Positions 30,219-38,487 of a stretch of DNA of 42,139 nucleotides are shown piece after piece (within the stretch, counting starts at the first letter, position 1; each line of letters starts with the position of its first letter). The translations under genes and the position numbers were made by a program. Source of the stretch: Magnetococcales bacterium DCbin2 (GTDB taxonomy: Bacteria > Pseudomonadota > Magnetococcia > Magnetococcales > UBA8363); assembly GCA_002753615.1 (NCBI GenBank), contig PEAO01000012.1, forward strand, positions 1-42,139, in the 5' to 3' direction. The notes under the pieces were generated by a model. That model saw only the letters and a list, made by a program, of their open reading frames with translations, was not told where the DNA came from and searched no databases.

Positions 30219-30242
30219 GCGGCCCCTACGTTTACGGGCCGC
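30219..30242. other. Hairpin GCGGCCC...GGGCCGC downstream of the IS200-like remnant
   Basis: Perfect 7-bp inverted repeat, 10-nt loop, just after the IS200-like ORF stop on the minus strand. Confidence 0.6.
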
Positions 30243-30256
30243 TTAAAGACGGCAGA

Positions 30257-30450
30257 TTACCTCGACAGGCTCCATTGCCCCAGCCATTGATCTTCCTTAT
30301 CCTGGTGGCGGATATACGCACGAATCGTTGATTCGTCCCGTCCGACCGTCGAAACAAACTGTGAGTTTTGTCCATCTGGATTCTCCAATGTCATGCGCTT
30401 GGCGGCCCACGACAGATGAGTCTCCCGGTGGACTCCAGGAAATGTCAAAC
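30257..30450 (-). pseudogene. IS200/IS605-type (Y1) transposase C-terminal remnant
   Basis: QFVSTVGRDESTIRAYIRHQDKEDQWLGQWSL resembles TnpA C-termini; no intact N-terminal part. Confidence 0.5.
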
Positions 30451-30941
30451 TTTTTCTGCCTCCCCGGCAGAACCGGGGGTTCTCTCATTAAATGGATAGG
30501 GCCGGACGATGTTTTCGATAGGGACACCCTTGTGTTAACTGCCTATGTGTAACCCAGAAAATGGGAACGCCCCCTGTAGAGACCAAACGACAGGAAGAAA
30601 AAACTGGCATTAACTTTGCGTTAGCACCTTAGGAGATTGCTTGCTCACATATTCATTCTCTCCTGAAGCGGTGTGCGGCCTAGGCGATGCCAAATCTATG
30701 GCGGTTTTGCCGTTTATTTTTCTTATTTTTTAAACTTACAAGACCACCATGAATTGCAGACAAAATGTAACTTTATTGCGGCATAATATAAAATGAATGT
30801 TTATTTAGAACAATGACGAGAACAATTTTTTTGAATTGATGCAAAAATTAGGATTGACTAACTAAAGTGAATTACATGCAAACGGATTGAATCTTAAAAC
30901 GTTTCAAGGCACGATGCCTTCAACCGACCTAGGGAGTATCA

Positions 30942-31160
30942 TGGAGTCGTTTTTGAAATAATTCGAATCAAATATCAAATTTCAATACTCCTGCTTTGAC
31001 CGAGTTGTCATCCGAGGGTACGTCCGCAGCCTTTTCACCGCTGGTGAAATTGTTATTCTTCTCCGTGCCCTTGGGTTTCAGAAAATCTCCGACGGAATCA
31101 TGAGAGTACTGACCGATCAACTCAACGCCCATATTGTGAAGAATACTGCGAAAGTTGGGT
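30942..31160 (+). pseudogene. Truncated N-terminal fragment of an uncharacterised, possibly multicopy gene
   Basis: MESFLK*FESNIKFQYSCFDRVVIRGYVRSLFTAGEIVILLRALGFQKISDGIMRVLTDQLNAHIVKNTAK; in-frame stop at codon 7, then truncation at the downstream gene. Confidence 0.45.
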
Positions 31161-31164
31161 TAAT

Positions 31165-32382
31165 ATGTCGATGGACCAAAAAAAAATAGACGAAATCCTC
31201 GATGATTTTGACGGCTCTCATGAGACTTTTCGTCTCTATAAGGATCGGCTTGTCCTCGTCTTACAAGAAATTTTAAATAAATCTGAAATTCCAACAGACT
31301 CTATATCTGGCAGCCTTATGACGCGAGGAGATTTAAGGTCATCCTTGTCACAGGACATCGTGTCGTACAATAGTTTTTCAGAGGTAGAAGGCGTGGTGTC
31401 CATTCGTGTTGTACTAATGTTTCATGATGATATTGCACTAACAGCTGAGCTTTTAAAAAGAGAGTTTTTCATTGAACCATTGCAATTGTCTCATAATGAA
31501 TCTTTGGAGCAGGACAGATTTGGCGTTTCTATAAATAAATTTTTCTTAATGGTGTCCGAAGAAAAAAGTGGCCAAATGGAGTACGCACGGTTTTCTTCTC
31601 TAAAAATAGTGCTGACTATAAGATCTACATTCCAAGATGCTTGGTTTGGGGTGAAAGAAAAATTTGTGCAAATGGCCCGCTCTGGCCTAATTGGGGAGGG
31701 GAATATGAATCAATTAGCACAAGTGTCCTACCTGATAAAAATGGCTGATGCAGAACTATCCAGAATAAGATTCTCCTTAGATGAAAAAAATCAGAAACGA
31801 CAAGTTCAAGCCCCACCCAAAGAAGTGGTACACATCAGGACAGAGAAACAAGGGAACAAGGTTAAAGAGAACACAGTGCAGAACAAGGAGGTGTCTCATT
31901 TTAATGATGGTAAGCCAGAATTTTCTGAAGTTACCATGAGGACATTCAGAGATAATTTGGAGAGATTTATTCTAGACGATCAAACTATACGGAATATCGA
32001 CCGCAACATTTCAGACTATTACGATACTGCGTTAACATACAACGATGAATTTGTAGATACATTGGCACGGATGTATTCAAACGCAAGGATTATTAAGACA
32101 GACAGTATAAAAGAAGCTCTGGACAATGGCGAACCACTTGTCAGAGAAATGATGAAACATTTATATGACGATATATACCAAAAAAGATCTGAATATATCC
32201 ACAAAGGAACTTGCCTTCTTGTTATGTTTTTTATACTTCTTGCAAAGACTGGAAGCGTAGATATAATACGAAGACATGTAGGGGGCCATCTTGAACGCAC
32301 AGGGATATCCGACACCGAATTTGCCAACAATATATTATTGTATTACAAAAAATCCGCCGGCACTCTAAAAGATGGCACGTGA
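31165..32382 (+). CDS. RelA/SpoT-synthetase-like protein with degenerate active site and C-terminal extension
   Basis: YKDRLVLVLQEILNKSEIPTDSISGSL...VEGVVSIRVVLMFHDDIALTAELLKREFFIEP...DRFGVSINKFFLMV...LKIVLTIRSTFQDAWFGVKEKF follows the RelA_SpoT layout. Confidence 0.55.
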   Translation: MSMDQKKIDEILDDFDGSHETFRLYKDRLVLVLQEILNKSEIPTDSISGSLMTRGDLRSSLSQDIVSYNSFSEVEGVVSIRVVLMFHDDIALTAELLKREFFIEPLQLSHNESLEQDRFGVSINKFFLMVSEEKSGQMEYARFSSLKIVLTIRSTFQDAWFGVKEKFVQMARSGLIGEGNMNQLAQVSYLIKMADAELSRIRFSLDEKNQKRQVQAPPKEVVHIRTEKQGNKVKENTVQNKEVSHFNDGKPEFSEVTMRTFRDNLERFILDDQTIRNIDRNISDYYDTALTYNDEFVDTLARMYSNARIIKTDSIKEALDNGEPLVREMMKHLYDDIYQKRSEYIHKGTCLLVMFFILLAKTGSVDIIRRHVGGHLERTGISDTEFANNILLYYKKSAGTLKDGT

Positions 32383-32451
32383 ATTGCTCGCGTAACGCCA
32401 TTATGTATCAATTAGCTGGTGCCTCTATAACCATCTGAGGGTGTGCCTGAT

Positions 32452-32793
32452 ATGACAGATCTAATTGCAAACACTACCAGAATCTTCAGAGAAAGTCCGT
32501 TGCATAGGGAAATATCTAGTGGGAATGCACCCAGTAGAACGGGAAATATCCAAACGGATCAGAACGCCATTTTCAAAGAAATAATGAGAGACACTATCGG
32601 AGAAAGCACTTCCATCAATACGTGGAAAAACCCGCACCTTGGAGAGAGCGGGAAGATGCTAGATCAGATTATGGAAATGCAATCCGCAAATCGTTTAGCA
32701 CAAAAATTACAACAGATAACACAAAAGCCTGTCGTTACCGCAAGTTATGCAAGCAAATCATACGCCATGGGCAAAGGCATGGGCACGGCATAG
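32452..32793 (+). CDS. Small hypothetical protein following the RelA/SpoT-like gene
   Basis: ORF MTDLIANTTRIFRESPLHREISSG...KSYAMGKGMGTA, same strand, 69 bp downstream. Confidence 0.5.
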   Translation: MTDLIANTTRIFRESPLHREISSGNAPSRTGNIQTDQNAIFKEIMRDTIGESTSINTWKNPHLGESGKMLDQIMEMQSANRLAQKLQQITQKPVVTASYASKSYAMGKGMGTA

Positions 32794-33013
32794 CTGTTAG
32801 TATCTTATCCACGGTCTTAGTTCCAAAAGATCGAGCTTCCTTGTCAAAACTCTCCTGAAGACCTTACGCTTTCCGCAAAAGGCCTCGATCATCGTTTCGG
32901 CCACTACCATCCATTATCGCTTGGATGATTCCGTAATCCAACATGTGGTCCCGAAGCCGGTTGATCAGGGGTTGAACCAAGTAGCTAGCCTTGATCATCC
33001 AATAATGGGCCAT

Positions 33014-33085
33014 AAAGCGTAATGAGCGAACTTACTGAATACCAAACCATCATGCAGGATGGCAGACCAGCTTTCGTAGTGATCC
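33014..33085 (+). pseudogene. Duplicated 5' fragment of the antitoxin gene
   Basis: 72 bp matching 33588-33659 with 2 mismatches (aaagcgtaatgagcgaacttactgaataccaaaccatcatgcaggatggca...). Confidence 0.9.
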
Positions 33086-33141
33086 AGTTGCGAGAATAGA
33101 AAAAGCTTAAAGCCCATTGCAATTCCCATATCATCGAAATT

Positions 33142-33189
33142 TGGTAGCAAGGGGGGGACTTGAACCCCCGGAACACGGATTATGAATCC
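33142..33189 (-). repeat. 48-bp duplicate of the tRNA-Met 3' half (putative att site)
   Basis: tggtagcaagggggggacttgaacccccggaacacggattatgaatcc matches the 3' part of the 34869-34945 tRNA with 2 mismatches. Confidence 0.9.
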
Positions 33190-33196
33190 ATTTGCA

Positions 33197-33270
33197 AAAG
33201 TGGTCTTTGTTGGTCAATAGATGCAAAAACAGATCATTACAAAATGTAAAGTGGCCATTGTTGGTCAATA
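33197..33270. repeat. Two 23-bp direct repeats adjacent to the tRNA fragment
   Basis: aaagtggtctttgttggtcaata (33197-33219) and aaagtggccattgttggtcaata (33248-33270), 21/23 identical. Confidence 0.85.
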
Positions 33271-33354
33271 TTGGACTATAAAATGGACACTCAATGGACA
33301 CCATCATTCCAAAAATGCGTGGACATGAACTTATTGTTAACTTATGATCGACTA

Positions 33355-33612
33355 ATGTACAAACTTGAATGGATGCCCAAAGCTTTGCGTCAAACCCGAA
33401 AAATCCGGGATATTGAAACCCGGCATGAGGTCGTGGCTGGTGTCGAAACATTGCAGAATTTCCCCCATTGCCTGAACGTGAAATCCTTGACTCGTCACAA
33501 ATATGGGTATCAGTTGCGTGTTGGGCGTTGGCGGGTTTTGTTCAATGTTCATGAGAGTGTCCAGATTATCAGCATCGAAGAGGTCAAAAAGCGTAATGAG
33601 CGAACTTACTGA
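33355..33612 (+). CDS. RelE/HigB-type toxin
   Basis: MYKLEWMPKALRQTRKIRD...NFPHCLNVKSLTRHKYGYQLRVGRWRVLFNVHESVQIISIEEVKKRNERTY. Confidence 0.85.
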   Translation: MYKLEWMPKALRQTRKIRDIETRHEVVAGVETLQNFPHCLNVKSLTRHKYGYQLRVGRWRVLFNVHESVQIISIEEVKKRNERTY

Positions 33613-33943
33613 ATACCAAACCATCATGCAGGATGGCAAACCAGCTTTCGTAGTCATCCCCTATGAGGATTTTCAAAGGTTGCTCCCTGAGGTTGCTACC
33701 GTCCATTCTCCCTCGGAACATACCATACCGCATACAGTGGCTAAGGCGACCTTGTTGAACGGAGTCTCCCTGGTTCGTGCTTGGCGAGAGTATCTGGGCT
33801 TAACCCAGGCAGAATTGGCAGATCGAATGGGGATCACCCAGGCGGCGTTATCGCAGATGGAGCAGTTAAACGCAAAACTGCGGAAACCTACTTTGGAAAA
33901 GTTGGCGATAGCCATGGACCTATCCGTGAAACAGTTGCGATGA
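33596..33943 (+). CDS. Antitoxin with Phd/YefM-like N-terminus and XRE-type HTH C-terminus
   Basis: MSELTEYQTIMQDGKPAFVVIPYEDFQRLLPE plus LTQAELADRMGITQAALSQMEQ; 17-bp overlap with the toxin gene. Confidence 0.85.
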   Translation: MSELTEYQTIMQDGKPAFVVIPYEDFQRLLPEVATVHSPSEHTIPHTVAKATLLNGVSLVRAWREYLGLTQAELADRMGITQAALSQMEQLNAKLRKPTLEKLAIAMDLSVKQLR

Positions 33944-34031
33944 TAATCAAGGTTCCCTGTTGGAAGTTTTTTTAATTTTTTTTTTTGCTTCTTCTGTAAC
34001 TTCAAGTGCCTTCATGAACATGGAGTTTCCT

Positions 34032-34727
34032 ATGTCGAACGCCACCACTTTTGAGAATGTCTGGAAATTATTCCAGGAAACCGCCGCACAGATGCGAGAA
34101 ACGGACCGAAAGTTTCAGGAAACGGACCGAAGAATCCAAGAAACCTCCGAACAAATGCGGGAGACAGACCGAAAAATCCAGGAAACCGCCGAGCAAATGC
34201 GAGAGACAGACCGAAAGTTTCAGGAGACGGACCGAAGAATCCAAGAAACCTCCGAACAAATGCGGGAGACGGACCGCTTGGTCAAGGATGTCACCCGACA
34301 AGTTGGCAATCTGAGCGGCAAATGGGGGCAATTCGTGGAAAATCTGGTGGCTCCCGGTTGCCGAACCCTCTTTGCCGAACGGGGAATCCCGGTGCATCAG
34401 GTCCATCAGCGGATCCGGGCGAATCTGGACGATGGCCGCAACATGGAAATTGACATCCTGGTGGTCAATACCGATGTGGCGGTCCTGGTAGAGGTCAAAA
34501 GCACCCTGACTGTGGCTGATGTTCGCGATCATCTCAACCGTCTGCAACAATTCAAGGATTTTTTTCCCCGTTATGCAGATTGCCAAGTGGTCGGGGCTGT
34601 GGCAGGTATCGTCACCGAGGACAAGGCAGCACAGTTCGCCCGCAATCAGGGACTGTTCGTGATCGTCCAGTCGGGAGAAACGGTCGCCCTGGCCAACGAA
34701 CCGGAGTTTGAACCGCGAACGTGGTGA
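34032..34727 (+). CDS. DUF3782-like PD-(D/E)XK-type protein with N-terminal coiled-coil heptad array
   Basis: ETDRKFQ-type heptads; MEIDILVVNTDVAVLVEVKSTLTVADVRDHLNRLQQF nuclease-fold motif (D...EVK). Confidence 0.75.
   Translation: MSNATTFENVWKLFQETAAQMRETDRKFQETDRRIQETSEQMRETDRKIQETAEQMRETDRKFQETDRRIQETSEQMRETDRLVKDVTRQVGNLSGKWGQFVENLVAPGCRTLFAERGIPVHQVHQRIRANLDDGRNMEIDILVVNTDVAVLVEVKSTLTVADVRDHLNRLQQFKDFFPRYADCQVVGAVAGIVTEDKAAQFARNQGLFVIVQSGETVALANEPEFEPRTW
34077..34286 (+). repeat. Ten 21-bp tandem repeats with 105-bp higher-order period
   Basis: ETAAQMR/ETDRKFQ/ETDRRIQ/ETSEQMR/ETDRKIQ/ETAEQMR/ETDRKFQ/ETDRRIQ/ETSEQMR/ETDRLVK. Confidence 0.95.
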
Positions 34728-34868
34728 AATGAAATCAAAAAATGTCCATCAGAACCCATGGGACACAAGATGACGATGATGAATGCCCATGGCAGCAATC
34801 CATCCATCGACCTGCCCCTGCTCGGTACTGTGGTAGACCGAACACTTATTTTTGTTTGTGTTTTTATT

Positions 34869-34945
34869 TGGTAGCGAGGGGGGGACTTGAACCCCCGGCA
34901 CACGGATTATGAATCCGTTGCTCTAACCAACTGAGCTACCCCGCC
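34869..34945 (-). tRNA. tRNA-Met (anticodon CAT)
   Basis: GGCGGGGTAGCTCAGTTGGTTAGAGCAACGGATTCATAATCCGTGTGCCGGGGGTTCAAGTCCCCCCCTCGCTACCA; 77 nt, cloverleaf arms pair, CCA encoded. Confidence 0.93.
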
Positions 34946-35003
34946 TTAAAGCACAAGATACTCGGAGGAATTGAGCGCGTTGTCAACCCTCCCAGATAAA
35001 AAA

Positions 35004-35888
35004 TCACTCTTTTATAATCTTGCCCATCACATTCGGTCCCCACGCCTTGATCACCGGAACCGCTAACCCCAGTTTTGCAATGCGCTCACTCACCCTCCGC
35101 GCCTCGTCCTTGGATGGATACGGACCTAAAAATAAATTCTTCACCGGCATGTCCGCCTCAACCTTGACCATGCGCAATGGCGTAATCCCAAGGGACTGCG
35201 CCTTCTCCATGTCGTGTACCGCAAATCCCAACAGCAACGAACGACTCAACGAGATGATGTACCCCTCCCACGTCTCCTCAACCTCAACATCATACCCATT
35301 GCTCTTGAGTACCGTCTCCATCACCTTGGCCTCCTCCATCTTCTTGAAGGGGCCCGCCTGCACATTGTTTAAACGAATACTCTCCTCTTTCATCCCAATC
35401 TGAGGATCCATCCCATTCTCACGCATCCGCGCAAGCAAACTGTCCATCCCCATCTCAAGCACAAAATTCCCAACCTGAACGACAAATCCCCCCGATCCAA
35501 CACCACCATCCAAACCGCCCTTGGCCTCTACCTTGACCTCCGGCGGTAACACCACCGGCGGCGCAACAGGAGGCTTCACCTCCTCTTTCACCACAACCTC
35601 GGCCAACACCTCAGGCGACGGTGCTACTGGCTTGACCTCCTGGGGCTTGACCTCCTGGCTCATCTCCGAGGCAACGTCACCCTTCTTCTCTGGACTGCCC
35701 AACACACGCGCTTGACCAAGCTCCGGTAACCCATACCTCTTGCCCGGCATCAGCGGACCCGTCCACAAATCCCCCTCCACCCGCTGTGTCATCCATAATT
35801 TACTGTAATAGCCCAGATTACCCATCAATAGCAACACCGCCATCGTCCAGGCTAATATTCCCATCATGCCAGAAACACGTGAAGACAC
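35004..35888 (-). CDS. SPOR-domain-like protein with N-terminal TM
   Basis: FVVQVGNFVLEMGMDSLLARMRENGMDPQ...LNNVQAGPFKKMEEAKVMETVLKSNGYDVEV and NLFLGPYPSKDEARRVSERIAKLGL. Confidence 0.8.
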   Translation of the reverse strand: MSSRVSGMMGILAWTMAVLLLMGNLGYYSKLWMTQRVEGDLWTGPLMPGKRYGLPELGQARVLGSPEKKGDVASEMSQEVKPQEVKPVAPSPEVLAEVVVKEEVKPPVAPPVVLPPEVKVEAKGGLDGGVGSGGFVVQVGNFVLEMGMDSLLARMRENGMDPQIGMKEESIRLNNVQAGPFKKMEEAKVMETVLKSNGYDVEVEETWEGYIISLSRSLLLGFAVHDMEKAQSLGITPLRMVKVEADMPVKNLFLGPYPSKDEARRVSERIAKLGLAVPVIKAWGPNVMGKIIKE

Positions 35889-35900
35889 TTCTGGTTTCCT

Positions 35901-36668
35901 TTAACAGTTCCGCTCATATAACAAACGCAGACCATTCAATGTCAAAAATTCATCCACCGTTTCAACCCTGGCACTCTCCGTCGCCATCAATCGCGCCAAC
36001 CCACCCGTAGCAATCACACGAACCGGCGAAAAACCAGACTCCGCAATCATCCGGTCAATCAACCCATCCACCAAACCAACATACCCCCAAAAAAGACCCG
36101 ACTGCATCGAACCCACCGTATCCCGCCCGATGACAACCTTAGGCTTGGCAAGCTCGATCCGGGGAAGCTTGGCCGTCTTCTCCGATAACGCATCCATCGA
36201 CAAACCCAACCCCGGCGCAATCGCACCCCCCATGTAATCCCCCGTCGGGCCAACCAGGTCAAACGTCGTCGCCGTCCCAAAATCAACAACAATCGCCGCA
36301 CCCTGCACGATGTGAAACGCCGCCACCGCATTCACAATGCGATCCGCCCCCACCTCCCGCGGATTGTTGTAGCGTATCGTAATCCCCGTCTTGATCCCAG
36401 GCCCAACAATCAACGGCTGTATGTTAAAGTATCTCTTGAGTGCCCGAACCAAAGCCGATTGAATCGGTGGTACCACACTCGCCAAAATCACCGCTTCCAC
36501 ATCCTTGGTCTGCAAATCAGCTAAATGAAAAAGATTAACAATCAAAATGCCATATTCATCACCCGTCTGCGCTACACACGTCGCCAAACGCCAATGGCGG
36601 ACCAGCTCTTCCCCCTGGTAAACACCAAGAACAACATTAGTATTGCCGACATCGATAACAAGTAGCAT
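35901..36668 (-). CDS. coaX: Type III pantothenate kinase
   Basis: [76 protein letters not shown]. Confidence 0.95.
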   Translation of the reverse strand: MLLVIDVGNTNVVLGVYQGEELVRHWRLATCVAQTGDEYGILIVNLFHLADLQTKDVEAVILASVVPPIQSALVRALKRYFNIQPLIVGPGIKTGITIRYNNPREVGADRIVNAVAAFHIVQGAAIVVDFGTATTFDLVGPTGDYMGGAIAPGLGLSMDALSEKTAKLPRIELAKPKVVIGRDTVGSMQSGLFWGYVGLVDGLIDRMIAESGFSPVRVIATGGLARLMATESARVETVDEFLTLNGLRLLYERNC

Positions 36669-36686
36669 GATATCTTGACTTTTTGG

Positions 36687-37682
36687 TTAAAGTGGCGTAA
36701 CGTCACCTGCCATGACGCGCTTAAGTTCCTGATCCCCATGACGAAGAACCAATAAAAACCCTTCATCATCCATGTCCACCGCCTCTCCAGAAAAACTCTC
36801 CTTCAGCAAATTGCACCGCACCGGCTTACCTCGAATTCCTGAACGGGCAATCCACGCCTTACGAATCGGTGCAAAACCACTTGCAAGATAGAGTCCATAC
36901 CATCGTTCAAATCGCCCCAAAAAATCGGCCAGCAGGGGTGCCCGCAAGGTCATTTTTTTTAAGTGATCCCGCAACGAGCGTGCAACAACCTGAATCTCCG
37001 GCGAATAGGAACCCATCTCCCCATTCACGTTGATGCCAACGCCAACCACAACGTGATGAACCCGATCATCCTCCGCAGCCATCTCCGTCAGAATACCCGC
37101 CAGTTTCCCCCCATCCAACAAAAGATCGTTGGGCCACTTGATCTGAGCCGTTGTAACACCAAGCCCCGCCACTGTCTCCGCCAACGCCAACCCCGATATC
37201 AGCGTCATCTGGGCGGTGTGCCGGGGGGAGACCGCAGGACGTAAAATCATCGAAAAATAAAGATTCACCCCCGACGGCGATTCCCATACCCGACCCAATC
37301 GGCCACGCCCATGGGTCTGGCTATCCGCAACCACCACCGTCCCCTCCGGGACACCCGCATTCGCCAATTCCGCCGCAAAGGCATTGGTAGAGGCTAACTT
37401 GGGGAAAAAATGATACCTCTCCGGTAAAAAAATCTCCCCCGTGAGCCATCCCTCCATGACATCCCGGGTCAACAGGTCAGGAATCTCGTCCAAAACATAG
37501 CCTTGCCGTGCCATCGATTTGACCTTATACCCCGCCGAACGCAACACCTGGATACGCTTCCACACCGCAGCCCGAGTCATGCCAAGATCTCGCCCAATCG
37601 CGACCCCCGACACAGGCTCTCCACCGCGTCCCTGCAACAGGGCCAACAAGGGGTCGTTACATCGTGACGAGCAGCGAGACAT
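36687..37682 (-). CDS. birA: Biotin--[acetyl-CoA-carboxylase] ligase with N-terminal HTH
   Basis: HTH region VSGVAIGRDLGMTRAAVWKRIQVLRSAGY; DSQTHGRGRLGRVWESPSGVNLYFSMILRP; IKWPNDLLLDGGKLAGILTEM. Confidence 0.95.
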   Translation of the reverse strand: MSRCSSRCNDPLLALLQGRGGEPVSGVAIGRDLGMTRAAVWKRIQVLRSAGYKVKSMARQGYVLDEIPDLLTRDVMEGWLTGEIFLPERYHFFPKLASTNAFAAELANAGVPEGTVVVADSQTHGRGRLGRVWESPSGVNLYFSMILRPAVSPRHTAQMTLISGLALAETVAGLGVTTAQIKWPNDLLLDGGKLAGILTEMAAEDDRVHHVVVGVGINVNGEMGSYSPEIQVVARSLRDHLKKMTLRAPLLADFLGRFERWYGLYLASGFAPIRKAWIARSGIRGKPVRCNLLKESFSGEAVDMDDEGFLLVLRHGDQELKRVMAGDVTPL

Positions 37683-38487
37683 CCTTGCTTCCCGCGCTAT
37701 GGGTGATGGCCCCCACCGAAATCAAATCGACACCCGTTTCGGCAACCGACCGCACATTGTCCAATGTAATATTGCCGCTGGCCTCCAACAACGCCTTCCC
37801 ACCCACAATGGCCACCGCCCTCTCCATGGTCTCCAGGCTCATGTTGTCCAGCAAAATAATCCGTGCCCCCGCATCCAGGGCTTCCCGGAGTTGATCCAGG
37901 GTTTCCACCTCAATTTCCACACCATGCAAATGACTCACCGCGTCGTAGGCCTTCTTGATGGCCAAAGCAACCCCGCCAGCCAACGCAATATGATTTTCCT
38001 TAATCAATACGCCATCATCCAATCCAAATCGATGGTTATGCCCCCCACCAATGCGTACCGCATACTTTTGCAGCAATCGCAACCCCGGCGTCGTCTTGCG
38101 CGTATCACAAATCCGGGCACCGGTCCCTTCAACCTTCTCCACATAACGCCGTGTCAGCGTCGCAACCGCAGACAAATTTTGGAAAAAATTTAACGCCACA
38201 CGTTCGCCCGCCAAAATACCCCGCGCAGGTCCATGAATGCTGCAAATCCGGTTACCTGCCAAAACACCTTCCCCATCGGGACGTTCCGGCAACATCCGAA
38301 TCCGCGAATCCACCGCACGAAATACCTCCGCAACCACCGGCAGACCACAAACAACCAAATCTTCTTTCGCCACCAATTCCGCTTCCGCTTTCTGACCCGG
38401 AGAAACCAGGGCATTGGTCGTCAGATCCCCGCGACCGATGTCCTGACTCAGTGCAATCGTAACAATATCCAGCCATGGGGGATTCAT
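37657..38487 (-). CDS. nadC: Nicotinate-nucleotide pyrophosphorylase (carboxylating)
   Basis: [82 protein letters not shown]. Confidence 0.96.
   Translation of the reverse strand: MNPPWLDIVTIALSQDIGRGDLTTNALVSPGQKAEAELVAKEDLVVCGLPVVAEVFRAVDSRIRMLPERPDGEGVLAGNRICSIHGPARGILAGERVALNFFQNLSAVATLTRRYVEKVEGTGARICDTRKTTPGLRLLQKYAVRIGGGHNHRFGLDDGVLIKENHIALAGGVALAIKKAYDAVSHLHGVEIEVETLDQLREALDAGARIILLDNMSLETMERAVAIVGGKALLEASGNITLDNVRSVAETGVDLISVGAITHSAGSKDVSLLVTM

Noticed and set aside
32800-33000. Possible minus-strand remnant (MVVAETMIEAFCGKRKVFRRVLTRKLDLLELRPWIRY)
   Set aside because: Short reading with no family I can recognise; insufficient support.
33142-33189. Second functional tRNA-Met gene
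   Set aside because: Only the 3' ~48 nt match; the D-arm and 5' acceptor strand are absent.
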